The translations under genes were made by a program, and so were the position numbers. Below, piece by piece: positions 13,836 to 21,304 of a stretch of DNA of 24,648 nucleotides (positions are counted from its first letter, which is position 1; each line of letters starts with the position of its first letter). This DNA comes from a virus. Below the pieces are notes generated by a model. The model did not search any database, was not told the DNA's origin, and worked only from the letters and a program-made list of their open reading frames with translations. The stretch is taken from IMG/VR virus record IMGVR_UViG_3300028298_000702, positions 1 to 24,648 of that record, one strand, 5' to 3'.

Positions 13836-15026
13836 TTAAAAAGGATTTGTAAACCCTATTGAAACAATGATTTTGCTGGCCGATCCTGTCGGTACGATCC
13901 AGAAGGAAATATTCAGCTCATTGGTGGCAAGAATATTCTGGTCCGGGTCAATATACACATCCAGGGAACTGATCTCTTCGCCACGCAGCATTTCTTCCAA
14001 TGCCCTTCGGCCATCGCTTTCCCAGCTTTTTACTACCGCCGGGGACAGTTTGCCGCTCGCCTCATCGATCAGTACCGGAGAGTCCAAACGGGGAAGCATC
14101 ACTTCACGAATCAACCTTACGGCTTTACCGATGGTGCGGGAGTTCTCAAGGAACGCGTAATCGCTTATCAGTTCGGTGCAGGCATGAGAGTTGTTAAAGT
14201 ACAACCCGGCCTTACCGATATGGGTGCGGAAAAAGATCGTGCCCTTGGCCTCAAGGCTTTCTACCTGGCCCTCAGTAAATGAGGTCAGTGCAAGGCCACC
14301 AAGACCGGAAGCCGAAAGAGAACCTCCATACATGTTGAATTTCTCAACCCAGGAGATCTTCTCATTTACCTTGGCAAGACTCACCGCTCCAAGCATGGTA
14401 CCAACGGCTGCATACAATGCAAAATCTGTATCCAGTTTGGATACCGAAAGACTCTGCCCGCACATGACAGCAACATCTTCGCTATTCTGTGCCCTGAAGT
14501 CAAACAAGGTAGCGGCATCGGGATCAAATCCCTTACCTTCCAGGATAATGAATACCGGGCGATGTTTCACATATTCGTCTTCAGCCAGTTCCTGGGCCTT
14601 GACAATGGCTGCCGTGGTGGCCGTGAAGTCTGCAACCGGAGTTGACGGATTGTATGCGACGGCCAGTTGGCGGATTGCTCCTTCGCTGTCAAGAAGCAGC
14701 TTCTTGGCATTACCGGCCTCGGCTTTGTCAAGCATGTCTTCAAAACTTACGCTTTGTGCCACCAGCATCAAAAACAGGTCCCCGTTAGGGTTCACCCTGA
14801 AGAACTCGCTTATGTGCTCGTACACGAGTACCGTGTTGGTGGTGTCGTAATCGGCATCAATACCGATAGCCACTGCATCGCTCACGCCCTTGAGGCGGTA
14901 AATCGTTCCCAGCTGGGCGCCTGCCGAAACGGCAACACCGTTGGCCAGAAGTCCGCTGTACATGTCCTGGTTAGGCAACCGGCGACCCAGTCCACCTCCC
15001 AGTTTATTGATAATTACATCGTTCAT
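13836..15026 (-). CDS. Tail sheath protein (DUF2586-like)
   Basis: A 396-aa contractile sheath subunit, which makes this phage a myovirus-type particle. Seen: N-terminal donor-strand region (NDVIINKLGGGLGRRLPNQD), the segment ISGLLANGVAVSAGAQLGTIYRLKG-like start, a central alpha/beta domain (ATTAAIVKAQELAEDEYVKHRPVFIILEG, about 145-175) and a conserved C-terminal assembly domain (RTIGKAVRLIREVMLPRLDSPV, ending LNISFWIVPTGSASKIIVSIGFTNPF). The C-terminal strands would exchange with neighbouring subunits. It matches what I recall of the Bacteroidota DUF2586 sheath family. Confidence 0.87.
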   Translation of the reverse strand: MNDVIINKLGGGLGRRLPNQDMYSGLLANGVAVSAGAQLGTIYRLKGVSDAVAIGIDADYDTTNTVLVYEHISEFFRVNPNGDLFLMLVAQSVSFEDMLDKAEAGNAKKLLLDSEGAIRQLAVAYNPSTPVADFTATTAAIVKAQELAEDEYVKHRPVFIILEGKGFDPDAATLFDFRAQNSEDVAVMCGQSLSVSKLDTDFALYAAVGTMLGAVSLAKVNEKISWVEKFNMYGGSLSASGLGGLALTSFTEGQVESLEAKGTIFFRTHIGKAGLYFNNSHACTELISDYAFLENSRTIGKAVRLIREVMLPRLDSPVLIDEASGKLSPAVVKSWESDGRRALEEMLRGEEISSLDVYIDPDQNILATNELNISFWIVPTGSASKIIVSIGFTNPF

Positions 15027-15044
15027 TGTCGTATGGTATTTGAA

Positions 15045-15317
15045 TTACTTTTTCTTTGATTTGGGCTTCGTAGCAGCATCATCTGCCGGCACAAGATCAA
15101 CCGGAGCGGGATCCGTCGAAGGCTCTGCGCACTGGGTTTCCTTGCGGGTGATCTCGAAGAGCTGCACCCCGAATTTATTGCAATGATTCTTGGCCAGTGA
15201 AAGGGCATTGGGAAGGAAAAAGTTTCCATCACCTGTGGCGATTACTTTGTCCACATGAGGATAATCTTTAAATACTGCCTTGGCTCCTTCCAGAAATTGA
15301 TTTTTATCAGGTTTCAT
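15045..15317 (-). CDS. Small hypothetical protein before the tail sheath gene
   Basis: A 90-aa protein, not assigned to a family. Residues 1-58 look like a small folded alpha/beta domain (FLEGAKAVFKDYPHVDKVIATGDGNFFLPNALSLAKNHCNKFG), followed by an acidic/Pro/Ala-rich linker (about 62-82) and a basic tail (TKPKSKKK). Small proteins of this type sit at the head-tail boundary in related gene orders, but whether it is a connector, chaperone or other factor is unknown. It has an intact frame, 11 bp from the holin gene and 18 bp from the sheath gene. Confidence 0.65.
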   Translation of the reverse strand: MKPDKNQFLEGAKAVFKDYPHVDKVIATGDGNFFLPNALSLAKNHCNKFGVQLFEITRKETQCAEPSTDPAPVDLVPADDAATKPKSKKK

Positions 15318-15328
15318 ATCGATTGAAT

Positions 15329-15790
15329 TTATGATTTGTCTTTTTTGCCCATGCCGTATTTTCCCATGGTTTCTACAATCTTTTCAATACCACGGCTTCC
15401 AAAGTAAAACGACATGATGAGCATTCCCCATTGACCGAGTAATTCCACGTAGGCCGAATTGATCTTGAAAGTAGGTACCACAACTCCGTTAATGATTTCC
15501 CGGCCCATATTACCATCAATGAGCGAAAGCAGGCTATACATCACCAGGATAAACACAAGAACCAGCGGGCGTATGTTCTTAGCCAGCCATGAATCACTGT
15601 TCATATCGATCTTCTGGCGCTGGGTCAATTCATCCTGCGCCTGGGCTTCTGCCTGAAGCAAAACCTGGGTGAGTTCTTTCTTTGCAGCTTCTCTCTCGGT
15701 GTCGGTGGTAACAAACTTGTCGATGATCCCTCCAACCTGGCCAATCAAACCACCTCCAAGAAGACTGATTATTTGTTCTACAATTGGCAT
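15329..15790 (-). CDS. Holin of the 3TM family
   Basis: A 153-aa membrane protein. Seen: an amphipathic N-terminal region (MPIVEQIISLLGGGLIGQVGGIIDKF), a charged helical spacer (TEREAAKKELTQVLLQAEAQAQDEL, about 31-55), the typical SWLAKNIRPLVLVFILVMYSLLSL transmembrane helix (about 67-90) and a final hydrophobic helix (VELLGQWGMLIMSFYFGSRGIEKI, about 115-138). The xxNIRPLVLVFI segment is characteristic of this holin family. It would form lesions that release the endolysin. It overlaps the endolysin gene by 13 nt, so lysis genes are coupled. Confidence 0.85.
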   Translation of the reverse strand: MPIVEQIISLLGGGLIGQVGGIIDKFVTTDTEREAAKKELTQVLLQAEAQAQDELTQRQKIDMNSDSWLAKNIRPLVLVFILVMYSLLSLIDGNMGREIINGVVVPTFKINSAYVELLGQWGMLIMSFYFGSRGIEKIVETMGKYGMGKKDKS

Positions 15791-16320
15791 GATGCGTTGT
15801 ATGTATGTTTAACACGGTTATTCCAGCCGTCAAGATATTTGATGAATTTTGGCTTTGCTTCAACCAGGTCTTCATAAAACAGGTATCGACCCTGCATATA
15901 CCGGTAAGCAATGTTGTCTTTGAAGGTGTTGGCTGCTGCAATAGTTTTTGGACCGATTACACCGTCCTGCTTGCAACCGGCAATCCGCTGAAGGATCATT
16001 ACCGCTGACCTTATCCCGGCATTCACCCCATGATCCATCACCTCAAGGGCAAGGGCCGTGCTGGTCAATTCATCCAGGCGCAAAGGCGCATAAAACCGTT
16101 CAAAATAGATTTGCTTTGCAATCTCGGGGGTAAGGCCACGAATGTCATCGATGTCAATGTCGCCGTCATGATCCAGGTCGTAGCGCAGATCTCCAACCGA
16201 TTTGAGAAACCGAAGGGATACGCCTAACTTGGTCGCTCCGCCTGGATCCAGTGCGTCATTGACGAAGCCCCCCTCGTTTTCGAGGATAATTGCAATAATC
16301 CGGTTAAAGCGATCAGTCAT
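15778..16320 (-). CDS. GH108 endolysin (N-acetylmuramidase) with peptidoglycan-binding domain
   Basis: A 180-aa lysozyme-type enzyme that cleaves the glycan strand of peptidoglycan at lysis. Seen: the GH108 catalytic motif ENEGGF (about 14-19, the EGG glutamate being the predicted catalyst) followed by NDALDPGGATKLGVS, and a C-terminal PG_binding_3-like part (about 95-175, HGVNAG, LQRIAGCKQDGVIGPKTIAAA). Between them is a calcium-loop-like insert DLDHDGDIDIDD (about 48-59). There is no signal peptide, so release needs the holin. I chose the ATG at 16320, which forms a TAATG junction with the preceding gene, over an in-frame ATG 12 nt upstream. Confidence 0.93.
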   Translation of the reverse strand: MTDRFNRIIAIILENEGGFVNDALDPGGATKLGVSLRFLKSVGDLRYDLDHDGDIDIDDIRGLTPEIAKQIYFERFYAPLRLDELTSTALALEVMDHGVNAGIRSAVMILQRIAGCKQDGVIGPKTIAAANTFKDNIAYRYMQGRYLFYEDLVEAKPKFIKYLDGWNNRVKHTYNASCQL

Positions 16321-16586
16321 TATTCTATACAAAATTTACAGGCATCCTGAGTTCTTTCAACATCCCTAAGCCTTTCGGCATGTTCATTGATTCGTTTTTC
16401 ATGCGTCTCAACCTTGCTTTCAACCAGTTCGAGTTTGCCATCGTGAACGATCCCTTTGTCAGATATACACTTGAGGTTGTCGTTCATCTCTTTGAGTTCA
16501 CTCAGTATTCGTTTAGCAAAAAACCAGATCACTCCCAGTGCCGCTACGATCACACCCCTGTAAAGCCAGGTCTCAAATTCGTTCAT
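16320..16586 (-). CDS. Small membrane-anchored coiled-coil protein of the lysis region
   Basis: An 88-aa protein with one N-terminal transmembrane helix (about residues 7-27, LYRGVIVAALGVIWFFAKRIL) followed by a long charged helix likely to form a coiled coil (ELKEMNDNLK, LELVESKVETHEKRINEHAERLRDVE) and a C-terminal CKFC. It is joined to the endolysin gene by a TAATG junction. The place and layout resemble phage spanin-like or haemolysin XhlA-like proteins, which help lysis. Function is inferred; there is no lipobox or second partner visible. Confidence 0.7.
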   Translation of the reverse strand: MNEFETWLYRGVIVAALGVIWFFAKRILSELKEMNDNLKCISDKGIVHDGKLELVESKVETHEKRINEHAERLRDVERTQDACKFCIE

Positions 16587-16623
16587 GCTGTAAGTTCAAT
16601 TGAGTTATGAAACATCGTGTTTG

Positions 16624-16695
16624 TTGCGGCGGTGGGATTTGAACCCACGACCTGAGGGGTATGAACCCTCCGAGCTACCTCTGCTCTACGCCGCG
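16624..16695 (-). tRNA. tRNA-Met (CAU), initiator type
   Basis: A complete 72-nt cloverleaf on the minus strand. Acceptor stem GCGGCG/CGCCGC (positions 2-7/66-71), D-stem GAGC/GCTC, anticodon stem GAGGG/CCCTC around loop TTCATAC (anticodon CAU), T-arm GTGGG-TTCAAAT-CCCAC. It has the three initiator hallmarks: a C1 x A72 mismatch at the acceptor end, three consecutive G-C pairs (29-31/39-41) next to the anticodon loop, and A11-U24 in the D-stem. The 3' CCA is not encoded. It lies between two phage genes, so it is carried by the phage and read leftward with the late genes. Confidence 0.95.
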
Positions 16696-16713
16696 TGCCT
16701 TTAAGTATTTTAG

Positions 16714-16727
16714 GGCCTCTTCAGGCC
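16714..16727 (-). terminator. Short hairpin between the signal-peptide protein and the tRNA
   Basis: GGCCT/AGGCC with a 4-nt loop (minus strand GAAG) lies 2 nt after the stop of the 127-aa gene and is followed by a weak tract (CTAAAATA). It may attenuate the transcript or mark a processing site 5' of the tRNA. It is too weak to call a firm terminator. Confidence 0.4.
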
Positions 16728-16729
16728 GG

Positions 16730-17113
16730 TCAGTCTGTAATTGATTTACACAGCTTTTTGTAGGCTGTCCCATCCCATATAAAGGAGTACGTCCACGTCT
16801 TATTGGTGGCAATCGTATCGTTAAGTCCATCCAAGGCAGTTCCCCAGGTTAAGACACGCTGGCGGGTATTTCCCTTGATACGGAATATGAGCAAGTCGGC
16901 AGGAACTGCATAGGTGGTCACCGCATTGAAGGTCACGTTGGTGTCAGCTGTGAGTGTGTAAAGCGTCAGGCTGGAAGCAGGGGTGATAGAAATCGTCAAT
17001 GCGGATGTTAAAGCGGATTGGGTTTTATCCCCGAATTTATAGGCTTTCTGGCCTATGGTCTGCACGGCAAAACCTATTGCCATGCAGAGCAGAAAAACAA
17101 TGTACTTTTTCAT
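16730..17113 (-). CDS. Secreted-type small protein next to the capsid gene
   Basis: A 127-aa protein with a clear signal peptide (MKKYIVFLLCMAIGFAVQTIG, cleavage near residue 20-22), followed by a beta-rich domain with repeated Ser/Thr strands (ALTSALTISITPASSLTLYTLTADTNVTF) and a C-terminal half (LLIFRIKGNTRQRVLTWG, TWTYSFIWDGTAYKKL) that resembles beta-sandwich phage decoration or fibre domains. The position after the major capsid gene suggests a decoration protein, but a signal peptide would send it across the membrane, which is unusual for a capsid part. Not recognised as a family; function open. Confidence 0.7.
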   Translation of the reverse strand: MKKYIVFLLCMAIGFAVQTIGQKAYKFGDKTQSALTSALTISITPASSLTLYTLTADTNVTFNAVTTYAVPADLLIFRIKGNTRQRVLTWGTALDGLNDTIATNKTWTYSFIWDGTAYKKLCKSITD

Positions 17114-17131
17114 TGTATGATCAGATTGAGA

Positions 17132-18187
17132 TTAAACGAGTTCAGAAACGATCGCGCCAAAGCCCGTGACTTTTTTGGGCAGGCAGATATGGTAGGTGCG
17201 GAAACCAACCACGCTTTCGCGGAACTGCGGATTGGTGAAGGCATCCTGATAGAACATTTCAACGTCGCCACGGCACTGGAATGCACGCTGGTTATAGAAG
17301 AAGATGGAAGAATCCTGGTCGGTTGACGGGGTAGATGCTGCACCAAAGGCTTTCTTGGTGAGCGTCCCGGTAACGACCTTGTAAAGCGGGGTGTTGAGAT
17401 ACTGGTAGATCTTGAACCCGTAAAGGTTGAGGATCTGGCCGGCGGAAATGTCTTTGTACTGCTTTGCAAACACCTCATCGATCAAGAGCAGGTCCTGAAT
17501 GTGACGGTTGCAAAGTACCAGGATACGTCCCTGAAGGGGAACCTTCAGATCGTCAAGGCGGCGTTTTGCTTCAATGATGTTATCCATCTTGATACGCTTG
17601 CGGGCGTAAGTAGTGGCATCACTGCTTCCATTAGTCAGAATAATCGGACTTTCGTCACCACTGACCGAAGGAGCCAGGGAATGGCAGGCTTTGTCTGCCG
17701 TCTTGTCTTCCAGCGCCAAACGGTGCTGTTCCAGAATACTGGCCATCTTGTCATAGGACAAAGCATACAGCTCATCACGGGTTACCTTGGTGTTCTCCGT
17801 ATCGAATTTATCAAGCGCCACGGCGACATCTTCATCGGTTCTGGTGGTACTGGCAATAGGATAGGTGGTATTGTTAATGAGAACCTCCGGATCAGCGCCC
17901 ACATCGACCATATGTACCGCATTATTATTGACCAGGTCGTTACGGGAAGGGATCTCGGCTAAGAACTGCTTCTCATGCCTGAACTTTTTAATCAGTTCAC
18001 CGGTCCAGATTTCCTTGAGTACACCCATGGCCAGCGAACCCGATGGCTGCATGGGAATGAAAGAGAGTGCAATACAGGCGCCGGTGACGATCATCGGATC
18101 AAAACCGGTTGCCATTGCGAGGCCTGCTCCGACCACGCAGGAGATCAGAATCGAGGCGAGAATTCCAAAGATGAGATTTGTTTTCAT
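17132..18187 (-). CDS. Major capsid protein with hydrophobic N-terminus
   Basis: Predicted 351-aa capsid subunit. The position just after the protease/scaffold gene, the size and the middle and C-terminal sequence (RHEKQFLAEIPSRNDLVNNN, VALDKFDTENTKVTRDELYALSYDKMASILEQH, ILVLCNRHIQDLLLID, GFKIYQYL, RESVVGFRTYHICLPKKVTGFGAIVSEL) fit the HK97-fold major capsid proteins of Bacteroidota phages. Residues 1-47 are strikingly hydrophobic, with two membrane-like helices (NLIFGILASILISCVVGAGLAM and MIVTGACIALSFIPM). I chose the ATG at 18187; an upstream in-frame ATG at 18241 would overlap the previous gene. The hydrophobic part could be removed by the protease (inference). Confidence 0.85.
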   Translation of the reverse strand: MKTNLIFGILASILISCVVGAGLAMATGFDPMIVTGACIALSFIPMQPSGSLAMGVLKEIWTGELIKKFRHEKQFLAEIPSRNDLVNNNAVHMVDVGADPEVLINNTTYPIASTTRTDEDVAVALDKFDTENTKVTRDELYALSYDKMASILEQHRLALEDKTADKACHSLAPSVSGDESPIILTNGSSDATTYARKRIKMDNIIEAKRRLDDLKVPLQGRILVLCNRHIQDLLLIDEVFAKQYKDISAGQILNLYGFKIYQYLNTPLYKVVTGTLTKKAFGAASTPSTDQDSSIFFYNQRAFQCRGDVEMFYQDAFTNPQFRESVVGFRTYHICLPKKVTGFGAIVSELV

Positions 18188-18221
18188 GGTATGATTTAGT
18201 GTTAGATTGCGAAAAATGTGA

Positions 18222-19169
18222 TTAGTCCAGTACCGGATCAATGCCGTAATTTTTACGGTAGAGCTGGCGGTACTTCTGGGGATCCTCCGTGCGGAGTTTG
18301 ATCAGGTTTTCACTGCCCGAATCAACCAGCTTCTGCCAGTCGTCGATTTCAGTTTCAGCCCCGGTATTGCCAGGGGTAATAACTGCCGATGGTTTTATCT
18401 GCACCGGAAGTGCTGCAAGTACTGCTTTACAGCCATCAAAATCGCTGGCTGCCATCTTAACGAAAGTTTCCTTCTTGTCGGCAGTGATCTTGCCGGAGGC
18501 GATAGCCTGGTCAACCAGGTTGGCGGCCTTTTCGTCATTGATCCTTTTGAGCGAGGCAGTCAAATCGGTATTCGAGGTTTTCAATGTGGCATGTTCTGCC
18601 TGAATTTCGCCGATTTTCTGCAAAATCTGGTCTTCGGTTGCGCTCTCCGACAGACCCAGTTTAATAGCAATTGGTTTCATGTTCTTGGTTTTAATTATGG
18701 GTAAAATATCGTTATCAACTCCATCTGCAAGTTTCACCTCAACGCCGTTATGGTAAAGTTTCAAGGCATTGGGATTGCTGCCTATGTCTACCAGAGATAC
18801 TTCCTTGAGCAGGCTCTTGACCACCGTGGGACGGGTTTGTCCAGGGAGCAGGTATTTAGAATCCATCGAGGTCTCAATGATATCAATGCCGATAGAAGCC
18901 ATGTTAATGATCCCCTGCTCAGCTTTAGATTTGATCTTCACAGCAAATTCATCGGTTTCATCATACACCGCTTCCATGATCACAGCATCCCCTGTAAGCT
19001 CACGGTTCTGCCACTTGCCCAGGGGAAGTGGATCCTCTTTGTAAAATGGACGATTGTGCATCCACAGCATGATCGGGTTCTTATCAAAGAAGGTAAAATC
19101 AATGCCCTCGGTCAATACCCGGAATCCGTATGAGTTCAGCGAAGAGTCGGTGACACGAAATTTCGTCAT
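18222..19169 (-). CDS. Fused prohead protease and scaffold protein
   Basis: Predicted 315-aa protein. The N-terminal part (residues 1-150) matches HK97-type prohead proteases: SYGFRVLTEGIDFTFFDKNPIMLWMHN (His at the end of a strand, probable catalytic His) and, later, VKSLLKEVSLVDIGSNPNA, where LLKEVSLVD is the conserved catalytic-Ser segment. The C-terminal half (about 165-300) is helical and charged with LGLSESATEDQILQKIGEIQAEHATLK and FVKMAASDFDGCKAVLAALP, a scaffold-like region as in Mu gpI. I chose the ATG at 19169, 15 nt after the end of the -7 box of a promoter; a TTG at 19214 would place the promoter inside the gene. Confidence 0.87.
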   Translation of the reverse strand: MTKFRVTDSSLNSYGFRVLTEGIDFTFFDKNPIMLWMHNRPFYKEDPLPLGKWQNRELTGDAVIMEAVYDETDEFAVKIKSKAEQGIINMASIGIDIIETSMDSKYLLPGQTRPTVVKSLLKEVSLVDIGSNPNALKLYHNGVEVKLADGVDNDILPIIKTKNMKPIAIKLGLSESATEDQILQKIGEIQAEHATLKTSNTDLTASLKRINDEKAANLVDQAIASGKITADKKETFVKMAASDFDGCKAVLAALPVQIKPSAVITPGNTGAETEIDDWQKLVDSGSENLIKLRTEDPQKYRQLYRKNYGIDPVLD

Positions 19170-19183
19170 CGGTGAATTTTTGG

Positions 19184-19215
19184 CAAAGATGAACGCTAAA
19201 ATTTCGTTTTGCAAA
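19184..19215 (-). promoter_or_regulatory. Leftward promoter of the head-tail operon
   Basis: On the minus strand TTTG (19212-19215), a 20-nt spacer and CATCTTTG (19184-19191) fit the Bacteroidota consensus with one mismatch (C for T at the first base). The extended motif TTCATCTTTGCC also occurs, inverted, in the rightward promoter at 19307-19318. The first ATG downstream is at 19169. Confidence 0.7.
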
Positions 19216-19223
19216 TGGTTTAA

Positions 19224-19276
19224 TTTATCATAATCAATTTGTTATAGTTTATCATATGAATCCATATTATGATAAA
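19224..19276. promoter_or_regulatory. Three-copy TTTATCATA operator-like repeat between the divergent promoters
   Basis: TTTATCATA occurs at 19224-19232 and 19248-19256, and inverted as TATGATAAA at 19268-19276. The last two form a 9-bp inverted repeat with an 11-nt gap. They lie between the -33 elements of the leftward and rightward promoters, where a repressor or late activator could control both. Confidence 0.6.
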
Positions 19277-19285
19277 TAAACATTA

Positions 19286-19316
19286 TTGTATTCGCTGTCA
19301 ATTTGCTTCATCTTTG
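19286..19316 (+). promoter_or_regulatory. Rightward promoter of the packaging operon
   Basis: TTG (19286-19288), a 20-nt spacer and CATCTTTG (19309-19316) fit the Bacteroidota consensus with one mismatch. The spacer and -7 sequence match the leftward promoter, and the TTG start codon of the small terminase lies 9 nt after it, so the transcript would be nearly leaderless. Confidence 0.7.
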
Positions 19317-19325
19317 CCGGAAAAC

Positions 19326-19778
19326 TTGACGAAAGTGAAATCAAGAAAAGATAACCGTGAAAAGAAGGAACTGGCTAACTTACTGTTCCAAAGCGGCGAA
19401 ACACAAAAAAGCATTGCAGAGCGTGTAGGGGTTTCACAGCAAACCATGATGGCATGGGTTAATCAGGGCGGATGGCGTGAAAAGCGTGCGGCCAGCACAA
19501 TCACCCGCAGCGAGCTGATCAACAAAACGCTGAAAAACATCAGCGACCTGCTCGAAGATGGTGGCGAAAATGCAGACCAGCTATCCAAACTGGCTTCTCT
19601 GATTGAGAAACTCGACAAAAAGAATTCCCCGATCCTGATCATGGATGTGTTTGTTGCCTTTGGCCGGTGGCTCGAAACCCAGGCTCCGACAAACAAAGAC
19701 GTGGAACTTGATTTCGTAAAGAAAGTTACCCGATATCAGGACGCTTACATCACTGAAAAATTGAGCTTTAATGAGTAA
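19326..19778 (+). CDS. Small terminase subunit (DNA-binding)
   Basis: Predicted 150-aa protein that recognises phage DNA and recruits the large terminase. Seen: a helix-turn-helix near the N-terminus (ELANLLFQSGETQKSIAERVGVSQQTMMAWVNQGGW), then a helical oligomerisation region (about 60-110) and a C-terminal helix. I prefer the TTG at 19326 to the ATG at 19269 because a good promoter lies at 19286-19316, inside the longer form. The context TTGACGAAA also mirrors the ATGACGAAA start of the divergent gene. It overlaps the large terminase gene by 8 nt. Confidence 0.85.
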   Translation: MTKVKSRKDNREKKELANLLFQSGETQKSIAERVGVSQQTMMAWVNQGGWREKRAASTITRSELINKTLKNISDLLEDGGENADQLSKLASLIEKLDKKNSPILIMDVFVAFGRWLETQAPTNKDVELDFVKKVTRYQDAYITEKLSFNE

Positions 19779-21303
19779 AGCATCCGTTGCATATAGCCAG
19801 TGGAAAGATCACTGCAGACGAATCCTTGACTGCACCCGCATTGAGGTCGTGGAGTCGGCAGAGCAAGGCCGCAAAAGGGTGACTGCACTGCTGAAGGATT
19901 ACCCAAAGTTCGTTCAGTATTACTTCCCTCATTATGCTCTGGGCGGATGTGCTAAATTTCATATCGAGGCTGCCAATCGTATCAGAAAGGACCGCAATAT
20001 CATGGCTGTTCTGGAATGGCCCCGTGAACATGCCAAAAGCGTCCATGCCGATATCATCATACCCCTTTGGCTCAAAGCATTGGGTGAACTCCAGGGCATG
20101 GTGATCGTGGGCAAGAATGAAAAGGATGCCTGTAACCTGCTTGGTCACATGCAGGCTGAGCTGGAAATGAATCAGCGGTATATGGCTGACTTCGGTCCTC
20201 AAAAGAAGTTCGGCTCCTGGGAGGAAGGGGGATTCGAAACACAGGACGGGATCCTGTTTAAAGCATACGGACGCGGACAATCCCCCAGGGGCCTAAGAAA
20301 TCGCGAACGCAGGCCTGATTACTGCGTGGTGGATGACATCGACGACGATGAGATCATACATAACCCCGCCCGGGTTGACAAAACAGTAGAGTGGATCCTG
20401 GGATCCCTCTATGGATCACTCCGAATCAAAGGATCCCGGTTCATCATGATCGGTAATCGAATCCATCCACGCAGCATCCTTGCTCAGATCGTAGGTGATA
20501 CCGATGACTCGAAAGTCAAGCGTAAAGGCCTGTATCATTCAAAAGTGATGGCCACCACCGACGGCACCTTTACCGGTACCCCGTCATGGCCTGAGTATTT
20601 TACTACAGCGGAATTACAAACCCGGTTTGAACGTATGGGGTACTACCTGGCCATGCGTGAGTACTTTCATAAACCGGTGATCGTTGGAAAAATATTTAAA
20701 AATGAATGGATTCGCTGGGCGAAGATCCCTCCATTGAATCAAATGGATGACATCATAGCCTACTTTGATCCTTCTTACAAGCCTAAAACTACCAATGATT
20801 TCAAGGCGATCAAAGTATGGGGTAAAAAAGGACTCAATCTTTACTGCATCGATGCCTTTGTCAAGCAAACTTCAATTACCGAGGCCGTTAAATGGTTCTA
20901 TGACCTGCATGAAAGCCTTCCCCAGAATGTAATCATGGATTATTACATGGAAGAAGTGTTCCTGCAGGACATGTTTTATGAGGATTTCGCCATTGAGGCC
21001 CGTAACCGGGGCTATTACCTCCCGATCCGGGGCGACAAACGCGACAAGGGCGACAAATTCGCCCGTATTCAGGCCATTGCAGCCCTGTGGGAACGTGGTC
21101 TTGTAACATATAACATCGATAAGCGTAACTCGCAGCATATGATATCGGGCATTGAGCAGACTCTCGCCTTCCAGAAAGGCGCCTCCATTCATGACGACGG
21201 ACCCGATGCCGACGAGGGCGCCATATGGCTGCTGCAACGCCGATCAAGAATAGATTCATTCACCCCCTCAACAGGAGGTCGTATTCATTCAAAAAACTGG
21301 TAA
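19771..21303 (+). CDS. Large terminase subunit (ATPase and nuclease)
   Basis: Predicted 510-aa packaging motor. Seen: a Walker A-type segment WPREHAKS (83-90; a deviant P-loop as in many phage terminases), Walker B CVVDDID (185-191) with adjacent acidic residues, the coupling segment MIGNRIHPRSI (about 226-236), and a C-terminal RNase H-like nuclease starting IIAYFDPSYK (about 328-337, Asp333 catalytic) and finishing near DDGPDADEGA with further acidic metal ligands. The length is normal. It translocates DNA into the prohead and cuts at the end of filling. The ATG lies inside the end of the small terminase gene. Confidence 0.95.
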   Translation: MSKASVAYSQWKDHCRRILDCTRIEVVESAEQGRKRVTALLKDYPKFVQYYFPHYALGGCAKFHIEAANRIRKDRNIMAVLEWPREHAKSVHADIIIPLWLKALGELQGMVIVGKNEKDACNLLGHMQAELEMNQRYMADFGPQKKFGSWEEGGFETQDGILFKAYGRGQSPRGLRNRERRPDYCVVDDIDDDEIIHNPARVDKTVEWILGSLYGSLRIKGSRFIMIGNRIHPRSILAQIVGDTDDSKVKRKGLYHSKVMATTDGTFTGTPSWPEYFTTAELQTRFERMGYYLAMREYFHKPVIVGKIFKNEWIRWAKIPPLNQMDDIIAYFDPSYKPKTTNDFKAIKVWGKKGLNLYCIDAFVKQTSITEAVKWFYDLHESLPQNVIMDYYMEEVFLQDMFYEDFAIEARNRGYYLPIRGDKRDKGDKFARIQAIAALWERGLVTYNIDKRNSQHMISGIEQTLAFQKGASIHDDGPDADEGAIWLLQRRSRIDSFTPSTGGRIHSKNW

Positions 21304-21304
21304 C

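Noticed and set aside
14191-14850. Long plus-strand ORF of 219 codons inside the sheath gene
   Set aside because: It lies fully antisense to the recognised sheath gene and its translation has no family-like pattern; it is a shadow frame.
16624-16695. tRNA-Ile (CAU, lysidine-modified) as alternative identity
   Set aside because: The C1 x A72 mismatch, GGG/CCC pairs and A11-U24 point to an initiator tRNA-Met.
19224-19276. The repeated TTTATCATA as a CRISPR or attachment-site repeat
   Set aside because: The repeats are 9 bp, irregularly spaced and partly inverted, with no spacer structure; an operator between promoters is the simpler reading.
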